Origin: UBA9715 sp045614225
Lineage (GTDB): Bacteria > Actinomycetota > Coriobacteriia > Coriobacteriales > Eggerthellaceae
Direction: 5' to 3'
NCBI GenBank assembly: GCA_045614225.1
Contig: JAZLCO010000117.1
Location: 1 to 22,899, forward strand
DNA: 22,899 nucleotides
The notes under the pieces are model-generated. The model saw only the letters and a list, made by a program, of their open reading frames with translations. It made no database searches and was not told the origin of the DNA. The position numbers were made by a program, and so were the translations under genes. Positions 16,218 to 22,899 of the stretch are shown in pieces (within the stretch, counting starts at the first letter, position 1; each line of letters starts with the position of its first letter).

Positions 16218-16805
16218 ATGGAAGAGCCGAACATCAAGGAAGTTGCAGGCCGCATACGCGCGTTGCGCGAAGACTTCGACCTCACTATGCAGGAAATGGC
16301 AGATGCAACAGGCCGTTCGGTTGCCGAGTATGCGGCGCAGGAAAGTGGTGAGCAGGACCTCTCGTTCACGTTCCTCTACAAGTGCGCCAAGAAGCTCGGT
16401 GTCGACGTCATCGAGCTTCTGACGGGCGAGACGCCGCACCTGAAAGGCTATTCGCTCGTACGGGCGGGCGATGGATTGTCCATCAAGCGTCGTGCGGGCT
16501 TCGAGTACCTGCACAAGGCTCCGCACTTGGGCAACAAACTTGCCGAGCCGTTCGTAGTCACCGCTCCGTATCTTGAAGAGGAGCAGGACAAGCCCATCCA
16601 CCTCTCGTATCACAAGGGCATGGAGCTCGATTACATCATCTCGGGCAAGCTCCGTTTTGCCTACGAGGAGAATATCGAGGAAGTTGGCCCTGGTGACACG
16701 CTCATGTACGATTCGGGCCGTGGTCATGGCATGATAGCCATTGGGGGAGAGCCCTGTGTGTTCCTCGCAATCGTGATGAACCCGGAGAACAGCGAGATTA
16801 TCTAG
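16218..16805 (+). CDS. XRE-family HTH regulator with C-terminal cupin domain
   Basis: This 195-residue protein combines a DNA-binding helix-turn-helix (about 6-62; helices around VAGRIRALREDFDLTMQEMADATGRS written across two segments of the domain) with a cupin_2 beta-barrel (about 115-190). The barrel keeps the ligand-type residues of cupin motif 1 (SYHKGMELDYIISG) and motif 2 (PGDTLMYDSGRGHGM). Such HTH-cupin proteins are usually local regulators that sense a small metabolite in the barrel. It has its own TATAAT box and lies 106 bases upstream of the acyl-CoA synthetase on the same strand, so that operon is its most likely target (inference). The ligand is unknown. The gene has no in-frame defects. 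Confidence 0.85.
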   Translation: MEEPNIKEVAGRIRALREDFDLTMQEMADATGRSVAEYAAQESGEQDLSFTFLYKCAKKLGVDVIELLTGETPHLKGYSLVRAGDGLSIKRRAGFEYLHKAPHLGNKLAEPFVVTAPYLEEEQDKPIHLSYHKGMELDYIISGKLRFAYEENIEEVGPGDTLMYDSGRGHGMIAIGGEPCVFLAIVMNPENSEII

Positions 16806-16865
16806 GCGCCGCGCTCACGAGCGTAGGCGCCGAAAGACAGAGCAGGGTGAACTACCTTGCTGTGT
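16805..16865 (+). promoter_or_regulatory. Two hairpins in the leader of the acyl-CoA synthetase gene
   Basis: The palindrome GGCGCC occurs at 16805-16810 and 16826-16831 and can pair around an inner CGCT/AGCG stem (16812-16815 with 16820-16823). A second stem pairs AGCAGGGT (16841-16848) with ACCTTGCT (16854-16861), one G-U pair, loop GAACT. Neither has a T-run. The first starts at the last base of the regulator's stop codon. The repeats may be an operator for the cupin regulator or mRNA structure. Confidence 0.45.
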
Positions 16866-16911
16866 CATCACGTCTCCGAACACCCATCCATTGCAAAGGA
16901 AGTAAGTCATC

Positions 16912-18684
16912 ATGAGGAACATAAACGAACGCTACGTTGACGAGACGTACGATAAAAACGGGGTCTTGCAGACGCTTTCAGTCCATTACCCCGATAACTT
17001 CAACTTTGGATACGACGTTGTTGACGACATTGGCGTAAACGATCCCGAACGCCGTGCCATGGTTTGGTGCAACCCCGAGGGCGAAGAACACGTCTTCACC
17101 TTCGCTGACATGAAGAAATGGTCCGACAAGACTGCGAACATGCTTGCTTCGCACGGCATTGGCCGTGGCGATTTCGTCATGGTCATCGTGCGTCGGCACT
17201 ACCAGTTCTGGTTCATCGCCACGGCGCTTGCGAAGCTTGGCTGCGTCATGGTTCCCGCGACCTTCATGCTCAAGGAACACGACCTTGAGTATCGCCTGAA
17301 CGGCGCATCCATCAAGGCGATCATCGCAACCAGCATCGGCGATATTGCCGACATCGTCGACCGGACTGTGTGCTATTGCCCTTCGGTTGAAAAGCTGTTC
17401 CTCGTCAACGGCGCAGGCGGCGGTCTCACTCCACATGATGAGGAAGGACGCTATCTTGTCGAAGACGGTAAATGCGGTCCTTCTTTGAGCGGGCCTGATG
17501 GCATTTGCGCAGCTGGAATTCAGCGTGAGGGCTGGTTTGACTTCAACACCGAGGTTCGTCTGGCCTCCTCGGAATTCGAGCGCGTGGAAACGCTTGCTGC
17601 CGACCCCATGTTGATGTACTTCTCGAGCGGTACGTCGGGCAACCCGAAGATGGTTCTGCACAATTCGTCGTACGCTATCGGACATCTTCCCACGGCCAAG
17701 CATTGGCACAACGTCGATCCTGACGGCATTCATTTCACGATTGCCGATACGGGTTGGGGCAAGGCAGTGTGGGGCAAGTACTATGGCCAGTGGCTGATGG
17801 AGGCGTGCGTGTTCACGTATGACTTCGACCGCTATCATGCCGACGAGATTCTCGGTTTGATCCAGAAATACCAGATCACGACGCTGTGCTGCCCGCCAAC
17901 CATGTATCGCCTCATGATGCAGACCGATTTTGACGAGTATGATTTGTCTTCGCTGAAGTACTCGACGACGGCGGGCGAAGCGCTCAACCCCGATCTGTTC
18001 GATTTCTGGAAAGAGCACACGGGTCTGACGATTTTCGAAGGCTTCGGCCAGACCGAGACGACGCTTTCCATTGCGAACCTTAAGAACACAAACCCGCGAC
18101 CCGGGTCGATGGGAAGGCCGAACCCTCTCTTCACAGTCGAGATCCAGCGTGACGACGGAAGCCGCTGCGAAGTCGGCATGACCGGCGAGATTTGCATCAA
18201 GACGGATCCGTATCCGGCCGGTTTGATGATGGAGTACTACCGCGATCCTGAGAAGACCGCTGACGCCGTTTACGATGGTTGGTATCACACGGGCGATACG
18301 GCATGGTGCGACGAGCAGGGCTACTTCTGGTACGTGGGGCGCAATGACGATGTGATCAAGTCGAGCGGCTACCGCATCGGCCCGTTCGAAATCGAGAGCG
18401 TGCTTCTCGAGCATGACGCCGTTCGCGAATGCGCCGTAACCGGCGTGCCCGACCCCGTCCGCGGCAAGGCTGTCAAGGCGACGATCGTGCTCGCCGACGG
18501 CTTTACTCCAAGCACTGCGTTGACCAAGGAATTGCAGACTTGGGTGAAGCGCCAGACTGCGCCTTACAAGTATCCGCGCGTGATCGACTACATTGACGAA
18601 CTGCCGCGTACTGTCAACGGCAAGATCCGTCGTGTGGCCATCCGCCAGCAAGACGAGGATAAGGATATAGACGGGTTAGTGTAA
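16912..18684 (+). CDS. AMP-forming acyl-CoA synthetase, ACSM (medium-chain)-like
   Basis: This ANL-superfamily ligase activates a carboxylic acid with ATP to acyl-AMP and then to acyl-CoA. The 590-residue protein has the P-loop YFSSGTSGNPK (236-246), TAGEALNP, the adenine-binding GFGQTETT, YHTGD, the hinge GRNDDVIKSSGYRIGP, and the catalytic Lys in TVNGKIRR (K571). The segment ADTGWGKAVWGKYYG resembles medium-chain/branched/aromatic acyl-CoA synthetases (ACSM type) more than acetyl-CoA synthetase, so isobutyrate-, isovalerate- or arylacetate-like acids are plausible substrates (inference). AAGGAAGT precedes the ATG. Its stop overlaps the next gene by one base (TAATG). Position upstream of a 2-oxoacid:ferredoxin oxidoreductase links the two reactions. 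Confidence 0.88.
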   Translation: MRNINERYVDETYDKNGVLQTLSVHYPDNFNFGYDVVDDIGVNDPERRAMVWCNPEGEEHVFTFADMKKWSDKTANMLASHGIGRGDFVMVIVRRHYQFWFIATALAKLGCVMVPATFMLKEHDLEYRLNGASIKAIIATSIGDIADIVDRTVCYCPSVEKLFLVNGAGGGLTPHDEEGRYLVEDGKCGPSLSGPDGICAAGIQREGWFDFNTEVRLASSEFERVETLAADPMLMYFSSGTSGNPKMVLHNSSYAIGHLPTAKHWHNVDPDGIHFTIADTGWGKAVWGKYYGQWLMEACVFTYDFDRYHADEILGLIQKYQITTLCCPPTMYRLMMQTDFDEYDLSSLKYSTTAGEALNPDLFDFWKEHTGLTIFEGFGQTETTLSIANLKNTNPRPGSMGRPNPLFTVEIQRDDGSRCEVGMTGEICIKTDPYPAGLMMEYYRDPEKTADAVYDGWYHTGDTAWCDEQGYFWYVGRNDDVIKSSGYRIGPFEIESVLLEHDAVRECAVTGVPDPVRGKAVKATIVLADGFTPSTALTKELQTWVKRQTAPYKYPRVIDYIDELPRTVNGKIRRVAIRQQDEDKDIDGLV

Positions 18685-19379
18685 TGGGTATTCCCGAATC
18701 ATTGCGCATTGCCTTGCGCCCCGTGACGCTGGTCGTCGGACATTACGGAGTGGGAAAGACGAACTTTTCCGTCAATCTCGCCATTGATCTCGCTGAAGAG
18801 GGCAACGACGTCACGCTCATCGATCTTGACATCGTGAACCCGTATTTCCGTGCGAGCGAGCAGCGCCGCGTGCTCGAAGAGCATGGGGTCACGCTCGTGG
18901 CTCCTGTGTTCGCCGAAGCAGGTTCAAGCCTCGATGTGCCCAGCTTGACGGGTAAGATTGCACCTTCGATCGAGATGGCGCGCGAAGGGCGTTACGTCAT
19001 TCTCGATGTCGGTGGGGACGATGCGGGCTCGGTTGCCGTTGGACGCTACGCGCGATTCATCCAGCAGCATGATTATGCAATGCTGTGCGTTCTGAACAAG
19101 TACCGCAATCTCGTCCAAGATCCTCCCGATGCCGTTGAGAATCTCCGCGAGATCGAGACGGCCAGCCGGTTGGAAGCAACCGCATTCGTGAGCAACGCGC
19201 ACTTGAAAGGCGAGACGACTGCTGAGGTCATAGAGCAGGGCAGGGCATACGCGCTCGAGGTTGCGGAACTCGCAGGCCTTCCGCTGGTTGCAACGTGTGT
19301 TTCACCTGCTTTAACCGAAATGTCACAAATCGACGGTGGCTACCCCGTTAAGATGTACGTCAGAAGCCCCTGGGAATAG
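18684..19379 (+). CDS. Conserved P-loop ATPase (MinD/ParA-like SIMIBI fold) of unknown role
   Basis: The 231-residue product has a Walker A motif GHYGVGKT (19-26), an acidic DLDIVNPYFR (47-56) and a Walker B-like VILDVGGDD (105-113), as in small soluble NTPases of the MinD/ParA/Mrp group. The Walker A lacks the second, N-terminal Lys of true deviant MinD motifs. No Cys pair for a carried Fe-S cluster is present, and there is no membrane-targeting amphipathic tail. From memory, similar proteins with HYGxGKT and NPYFR motifs occur beside 2-oxoacid oxidoreductase genes in Clostridia; I cannot check this here. Translation is coupled to the acyl-CoA synthetase. A role in maturation or regulation of the enzymes around it is a guess. 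Confidence 0.8.
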   Translation: MGIPESLRIALRPVTLVVGHYGVGKTNFSVNLAIDLAEEGNDVTLIDLDIVNPYFRASEQRRVLEEHGVTLVAPVFAEAGSSLDVPSLTGKIAPSIEMAREGRYVILDVGGDDAGSVAVGRYARFIQQHDYAMLCVLNKYRNLVQDPPDAVENLREIETASRLEATAFVSNAHLKGETTAEVIEQGRAYALEVAELAGLPLVATCVSPALTEMSQIDGGYPVKMYVRSPWE

Positions 19380-19397
19380 TGTAATCTTTTAAAAGTG

Positions 19398-19512
19398 TTG
19401 CTGAATCCTGCGGCGGGTTATGCGAAGCGAAGTTAAGCGAATTTGCGTGAGAGACCGAGGCTCGATCCAAATTCGCGGTGAGCAAAGCATAGCCCGCCGC
19501 AGGATTCAGCAG
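19398..19512. repeat. 115-base long palindromic element with nested stem
   Basis: The left arm 19398-19423 and right arm 19487-19512 form a 26-bp stem with only two G-U type pairs (TTGCTGAATCCTGCGG begins the left arm; CCGCAGGATTCAG ends the right). Inside, GCGAATTTG (19437-19445) pairs perfectly with CAAATTCGC (19468-19476). No T-run follows on the plus strand. It occupies most of the 176-base gap between the ATPase gene and korD. It has no coding potential I trust. It looks like a miniature palindromic repeat or a large structured RNA inside the operon. Confidence 0.85.
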
Positions 19513-19555
19513 ACAAGAGGAACAGGATTCCCAGTCTAGAGACGAGAGGGAAGAT

Positions 19556-19762
19556 ATGGCTCATATCGAAGTAGATGAGTTCTTCTGCAAGGGATGCGGT
19601 CTCTGCACGACCGTGTGCCCGCGCGGAATCGTTGAACTCAACAACGAAGTCATCACCGACAAGGGCTACCATCCCGCGCATTGCATCGATCAAAGCCAAT
19701 GCACTGGCTGTGCTACGTGCGCTGTGATGTGCCCTGACGTCGCGATCACGGTTTGGAGGTGA
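19556..19762 (+). CDS. korD: 2x[4Fe-4S] ferredoxin subunit (delta) of 2-oxoacid:ferredoxin oxidoreductase
   Basis: This 68-residue electron-transfer subunit carries two classical cluster motifs, CKGCGLCTTVCP (11-22) and CTGCATCAVMCP (49-60), each with four Cys for a [4Fe-4S] cluster. It should pass electrons between the TPP-containing beta subunit and external ferredoxin. The order D-A-B-C matches the OorDABC type of 2-oxoglutarate oxidoreductase in epsilonproteobacteria. The start ATG is preceded by GAGGGAAG. Its stop lies inside the GGAGGTGA that serves korA. The gene follows the long palindrome by 43 bases, so it may be expressed separately from the two genes before it. Confidence 0.92.
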   Translation: MAHIEVDEFFCKGCGLCTTVCPRGIVELNNEVITDKGYHPAHCIDQSQCTGCATCAVMCPDVAITVWR

Positions 19763-19767
19763 GAAAC

Positions 19768-20832
19768 ATGGCAGAGAAAGTACTCATGAAGGGCAACGAG
19801 GCCATCGCCGAGAGCGCCATCCGCGCAGGTTGCCGATTCTTCTTCGGTTACCCGATCACCCCGCAGACTGAGCTTGCGGCTTACATGGCCAAGCGCATGC
19901 CCAAAGAGGGCGGCACCTATCTGCAGGCGGAAAGCGAAGTCGCTGCCATCAATATGGTGTACGGCGCATCCGCCGCTGGTGCACGTGTCATGACGAGCTC
20001 TTCGTCGCCTGGCGTTTCGCTCAAGAGCGAGGGTGTCTCCTACATCGCAGGCGCCGACCTTCCGTGTCTGATCATCAACATCGAACGCGGTGGTCCGGGT
20101 CTCGGTTCCATCCAACCGTCGCAGTCTGACTATTGGCAGGCGACACGTGCGCTCGGTCATGGCGACTTCCAGATGGTCGTCTATGCGCCTTCGACTGTTC
20201 AGGAGATGTCCGACTTGGCGTACGGCGCATTCGACATTGCCGACAAGTACCGCACGCCCGTGATGATCTTGGGTGACGGCATGCTCGGACAGATGATGGA
20301 GCCCGTCGAGCTTCCCGAGCCGCGAACCGAGCTTCCCGAGAAACCGTGGGCGACAACTGGTCATGGTAACGCCCGTGAGAAGAACATCGCCAACTCGCTG
20401 TACCTCGTGGCTGAAGAACTCGAGCGCACGAACTTCGAGCGCTTCGAGCGCTATGCCGAAATCAAGGCCAACGAGCAGATGAGCGAACAGGTTGATTGCG
20501 ATGACGCCGATATCGTCATCGTGGCATTCGGCGCTTCTTCGCGCATCGCGCGCTCGGCTGTGCGCGCTGCACGCGAAGAGGGCATCAAGGCGGGTCTGTT
20601 CCGTCCGATTACGCTTTGGCCGTTCCCCGTCGATGCGTTGAAGGCAACGGTCGGCAAGGCGAAAGCCTACTTGTCTGTCGAGATGAACATGGGTCAGATG
20701 GTCGACGACGTGCGTTTGGTCGTCGAGGGCGCTGCACCTGTCGAGTTCTACGGTCGCACTGGCGGTGTCATTCCGACACCTGCAGAGGTGCTCGACAAGA
20801 TTCGCGAGATCAACGAAGGGCTGGGTGATTAA
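19768..20832 (+). CDS. korA: 2-oxoacid:ferredoxin oxidoreductase, alpha subunit
   Basis: The alpha subunit forms the catalytic dimer with KorB and binds the substrate-facing side of the TPP site. The 354-residue protein has the PFOR N-terminal domain with FFFGYPITPQTELAAYM, the SSSSPGVSLKSEGVSY segment, and IERGGPGLGSIQPSQSDY. Domain II follows near DADIVIVAFGASSRIAR. The frame extends to a TTG at 19753, but ATG at 19768 is chosen because GGAGGTGA sits 5-12 bases upstream. Substrate cannot be fixed: 2-oxoglutarate, 2-oxoisovalerate and related acids are all handled by close relatives. It ends 2 bases before korB. Confidence 0.93.
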   Translation: MAEKVLMKGNEAIAESAIRAGCRFFFGYPITPQTELAAYMAKRMPKEGGTYLQAESEVAAINMVYGASAAGARVMTSSSSPGVSLKSEGVSYIAGADLPCLIINIERGGPGLGSIQPSQSDYWQATRALGHGDFQMVVYAPSTVQEMSDLAYGAFDIADKYRTPVMILGDGMLGQMMEPVELPEPRTELPEKPWATTGHGNAREKNIANSLYLVAEELERTNFERFERYAEIKANEQMSEQVDCDDADIVIVAFGASSRIARSAVRAAREEGIKAGLFRPITLWPFPVDALKATVGKAKAYLSVEMNMGQMVDDVRLVVEGAAPVEFYGRTGGVIPTPAEVLDKIREINEGLGD

Positions 20833-20834
20833 CA

Positions 20835-21734
20835 ATGGCCCAAACAGAAGAGAAGATCGTTTACGAACGCCCGCATTCCCTTGCGCGTTTCGTCACGAAC
20901 TATTGCCCGGGTTGCACGCATGGCATCGTCAATCGCCTTGTTGCCGAGGTCATCGACGAGCTCGACATCGAAGGCGACACGATCGGCGTTTCGCCGGTCG
21001 GCTGCTCGGTCATGATGTACAACTTCTTCAACTGCGACTTTCTTGAAGCCGCCCATGGGCGTGCTCCTGCGGTCGCCACGGGCGTGAAGCGTGTCCATCC
21101 CGACAAGGTTGTGTTTGCATATCAGGGCGATGGCGACCTTGCCTCGATCGGAATGGCCGAGACCGTTCATGCTGCCACGCGTGGTGAGCACATCACCATC
21201 ATCTTCATCAACAACGCCATCTACGGCATGACGGGTGGACAGATGGCACCGACGTCGTTGCCGAACCAGGTCACGCAGACCTCTCCGTATGGACGTGACG
21301 TCTCGACGGCTGGTTATCCGGTTCGCGTGTGCGAGCTGCTCAGCTCTCTTGACGGCGTGGCGTATCTCGAGCGCGTGACGGTCGATTCGCCCAAGAACAT
21401 CCGCAAGGCGAAGAAGGCCATCAAGAAAGCCTTCCAGAACCAGATCGACGGCATCGGCTACTCGCTCGTCGAAGTTGTGAGCACGTGCCCGACGAACTGG
21501 GGCATGACTCCGACTGATGCATTCGAGTGGATGCGCGAGAACATGCTTCCGTATTACCCGCTGGGTGTCTACCGTGACGTTGTGGCCGAGGGTTATGCGA
21601 ATGCTGCCGAGGCTGCTGCTGCCCGTGCTGCCGATTGCCCCATTGCCATGGCGGAGAATCCCCAGCTTGCCGAGCTGCCCAACAAGCGCAAGGTCCAAGA
21701 TGCCATGAACAAGGCTCAGGGAGGTGAGCAGTAA
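20835..21734 (+). CDS. korB: 2-oxoacid:ferredoxin oxidoreductase, beta (TPP-binding) subunit
   Basis: This subunit holds thiamine diphosphate and Mg2+. The 299-residue protein shows the early YCPGCTHG motif, the TPP signature from GDGDLASIGMAE to NNAIYGMTGGQ, and SPVGCSVMMYNFF. It lacks a built-in ferredoxin domain, which is supplied by KorD. Conserved cysteines (CPGC, VGC) may ligate an additional cluster, as in related enzymes (inference). It starts 2 bases after korA and overlaps korC by one base (TAATG). It is slightly longer than typical OorB (about 275-280); the extra length is an Ala-rich C-terminal tail. Confidence 0.94.
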   Translation: MAQTEEKIVYERPHSLARFVTNYCPGCTHGIVNRLVAEVIDELDIEGDTIGVSPVGCSVMMYNFFNCDFLEAAHGRAPAVATGVKRVHPDKVVFAYQGDGDLASIGMAETVHAATRGEHITIIFINNAIYGMTGGQMAPTSLPNQVTQTSPYGRDVSTAGYPVRVCELLSSLDGVAYLERVTVDSPKNIRKAKKAIKKAFQNQIDGIGYSLVEVVSTCPTNWGMTPTDAFEWMRENMLPYYPLGVYRDVVAEGYANAAEAAAARAADCPIAMAENPQLAELPNKRKVQDAMNKAQGGEQ

Positions 21735-22267
21735 TGGAGGAGATGCGAATCGTTTTCGCCGGATTCGGCGGCCAGGGTCTGCTCTTCGCTGGCAAGGTTG
21801 TGGCCTATGCCGGCCTCATCGACGACCATGAGGTCTCGTGGCTTCCTTCGTACGGTCCCGAGATGCGCGGCGGTACCGCAAACTGCTCGGTAACGCTTTC
21901 AGATGAGCCGATCGGCAGCCCGCTGATTTCGAACCCGAACGTTTTGATCGCGATGAACAACCCGTCGCTCATCAAGTTCGAAGGCGATGTGACCCCCGGT
22001 GGCAAGATCTTCATCGATACGTCGCTGATCAACCGCGTTCCTGAGCGCGATGATTGCGAAGTCTATGCGCTCGAGGCCACCAACATGGCTGAGGAAGAGG
22101 GGCTCAAGGGCCTTGCCAACATCGTTCTTGTCGGCAAGATGCTCAAGGAAACCGGCTTCTGCTCGTATGAGACGATCGAAGCGGCTATCCGCAAGACCGT
22201 TCCGCCTCGCAAGGCTGCTCTCATTGATAAGAATCTCCAGGCCTTGAAATTGGGTATGGAGAATTAA
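21734..22267 (+). CDS. korC: 2-oxoacid:ferredoxin oxidoreductase, gamma subunit
   Basis: The gamma subunit helps bind the CoA substrate. The 177-residue protein has the family opening VFAGFGGQGLLFAGKVVAYAG, followed by SYGPEMRGGTANCSV and the middle strand region LIAMNNPSLIKFE. Its ATG overlaps the korB stop, with GGAGGTGA just upstream. It is the last gene of the korDABC group: a perfect 11-bp hairpin begins 7 bases after its stop codon, and the next gene is on the other strand. All four subunits appear intact, so the complex should be functional. Confidence 0.93.
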   Translation: MEEMRIVFAGFGGQGLLFAGKVVAYAGLIDDHEVSWLPSYGPEMRGGTANCSVTLSDEPIGSPLISNPNVLIAMNNPSLIKFEGDVTPGGKIFIDTSLINRVPERDDCEVYALEATNMAEEEGLKGLANIVLVGKMLKETGFCSYETIEAAIRKTVPPRKAALIDKNLQALKLGMEN

Positions 22268-22273
22268 GCGAAC

Positions 22274-22299
22274 GAGTCGTTGGGGCAGCCCAACGACTC
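22274..22299. terminator. Shared hairpin between convergent korC and barstar genes
   Basis: GAGTCGTTGGG (22274-22284) pairs perfectly with CCCAACGACTC (22289-22299), loop GCAG. The T content after the stem is poor on both strands, so it would be a weak or Rho-assisted terminator. It starts 7 bases past the korC stop and lies one base from the barstar stop codon. Confidence 0.65.
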
Positions 22300-22300
22300 A

Positions 22301-22603
22301 TTACAGATGCTCGATTATTAGCGAGAGGTTCTCATTCACGAGGGCCTCTCGCGCGCATGTTTGGACGAAACGAATCACGTAAGCTTGCATACCAGGGTCG
22401 ATGTCGTACTCGTTGATGGCGATGGTGATCTTGGTTGGCACGCATATTTCTGAAAGACAGTCGGCGAGCGCGGAGAGGTTTTTCCCGTAGTAATCGGGGA
22501 AGTCGAGCTTGCGAGCAATGTAGTCATGAAGTGTATCTTGGTTTGCGCAACGCGCGCCGATGATGCGCACTTCTCTCGTTTCGGTTGGGATGCCGTGTTT
22601 CAT
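22301..22603 (-). CDS. Barstar-family ribonuclease inhibitor
   Basis: This 100-residue cytoplasmic inhibitor should bind and block the adjacent barnase-like RNase. The family core FPDYYGKNLSALADCL aligns with the barstar helix 2 region. The Tyr pair and the Asp before Cys (barstar D39, the main hot spot) are kept. Barstar D35 is replaced by Ser and W38 by Ala. It lies 11 bases after the nuclease stop, with AGGAGA overlapping that stop as its ribosome site, so toxin and antidote are co-translated. The toxin-first order is the reverse of antitoxin-first TA loci but usual for barnase/barstar-type pairs. Confidence 0.9.
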   Translation of the reverse strand: MKHGIPTETREVRIIGARCANQDTLHDYIARKLDFPDYYGKNLSALADCLSEICVPTKITIAINEYDIDPGMQAYVIRFVQTCAREALVNENLSLIIEHL

Positions 22604-22614
22604 CTGCGATTCTC

Positions 22615-22899
22615 CTAGTAGAGTTGCTCGAATGTATTGTAGTGATCGCCCGTGTAGAAGATGAGCCCGTCGTTCGAGTACACGATTCGCTTGGAATTGC
22701 GATAGCCGCCATCATAGTCTATGTCGCACTCGAACCATTCTCGTCCCGGAGCATCGGGCAGGGCGCCATCGTCGTTGGAATAGCCACCACCTCCGATGCT
22801 TTTACCAGGCAAGATATCCCAAAGGTTTCCCTCCGTGTTCACCCAGCCTGCTCTGCGCGCCTTCGTCTTGGTTATATAGTTCGAAGGAACGTGGCCATA
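22615..22899 (-). CDS. Barnase-like ribonuclease (guanyl-specific), 5' end outside window
   Basis: The visible 94 residues cover most of a barnase/N1-type RNase domain. Recognisable segments are NYITKTKARRAGW, DILPGKSIGGGGYSN, REWFECDIDY, GYRNSKRIVYS and FYTGDHYNTFEQLY. By alignment with barnase, K27, N58, E73, R83, R87 and H102 are all present, so it should be catalytically active. R59 is Asp and E60 is Asp. The homology and reading frame run off the right edge, so the start, any signal peptide and any larger N-terminal region are not seen; a GTG at 22842 is internal and not the start. It is followed by its barstar partner. Whether it is secreted or part of a bigger toxin is unknown. Confidence 0.9.
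   Translation of the reverse strand, partial: YGHVPSNYITKTKARRAGWVNTEGNLWDILPGKSIGGGGYSNDDGALPDAPGREWFECDIDYDGGYRNSKRIVYSNDGLIFYTGDHYNTFEQLY

Noticed and set aside
16978..18651. 557-codon open frame antisense to the acyl-CoA synthetase
   Set aside because: Same shadow effect in GC-biased coding DNA; the plus-strand product has every ligase motif.
19433..19699. Minus-strand open frame crossing the palindrome and korD
   Set aside because: It runs antisense through the ferredoxin cluster motifs; the part in the palindrome is a by-product of the inverted repeat.
22615..22842. Barnase as a complete 75-residue protein starting at a GTG
   Set aside because: Barnase homology (the ITK and GW segments) continues in frame upstream to the window edge, so the gene is cut by the window.

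Overview
The window reads as a moderately GC-rich chromosome segment. It is probably from an anaerobic actinobacterium of the class Coriobacteriia (Eggerthellaceae/Slackia-like). The reasons are: a dGTPase-like gene divergent from dnaG (an actinobacterial neighbourhood), GTG starts and stop/start overlaps, a K+-dependent membrane pyrophosphatase, a ferredoxin-dependent 2-oxoacid oxidoreductase (strict-anaerobe chemistry), and a NusA without acidic repeats that ends in a Cys/His tail. This placement comes from gene content and order, not from a database match.

Bases 1-239 are a non-coding leader with hairpins, one of them an intrinsic-terminator-like structure (176-203) just upstream of rimP. 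Bases 240-7423 form a compact plus-strand translation/RNA operon, rimP-nusA-rnpM(ylxR)-infB-rbfA-nrnA-truB, with junctions that mostly touch or are very short. A 164-base leader with a hairpin then precedes hppA (7588-9705), which ends in a classic terminator.

dnaG lies on the minus strand (9807-11651). It faces the plus-strand series dgt-like, def, fmt and rsmB (11691-16140). The dnaG/dgt intergenic space is only 39 bases and holds one AT-rich box readable as a -10 element on both strands. On the dnaG side this box is 6 bases from the ATG, so dnaG mRNA is predicted to be leaderless.

Bases 16218-22267 form a metabolic block: an XRE-cupin regulator, an ACSM-type acyl-CoA synthetase, a small Walker-type ATPase of unknown role, then korD-korA-korB-korC (the OorDABC order). 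Read together, the genes could activate a carboxylic acid to its CoA thioester and carboxylate it reductively to a 2-oxoacid, or run the reverse as a fermentative oxidation. A 115-base element with 26-bp near-perfect inverted arms and a nested 9-bp perfect stem (19398-19512) interrupts this block and is not explained by any gene.

The right edge carries a convergent minus-strand barnase-barstar pair; the barnase 5' end lies outside the window. The nuclease keeps every catalytic residue, but the toxin and the inhibitor both differ from the classical pair at interface hot spots that touch each other. The best candidates for something undescribed are the acyl-CoA synthetase/ATPase/OFOR module, the long palindrome inside it, and this rewired barnase-barstar interface.
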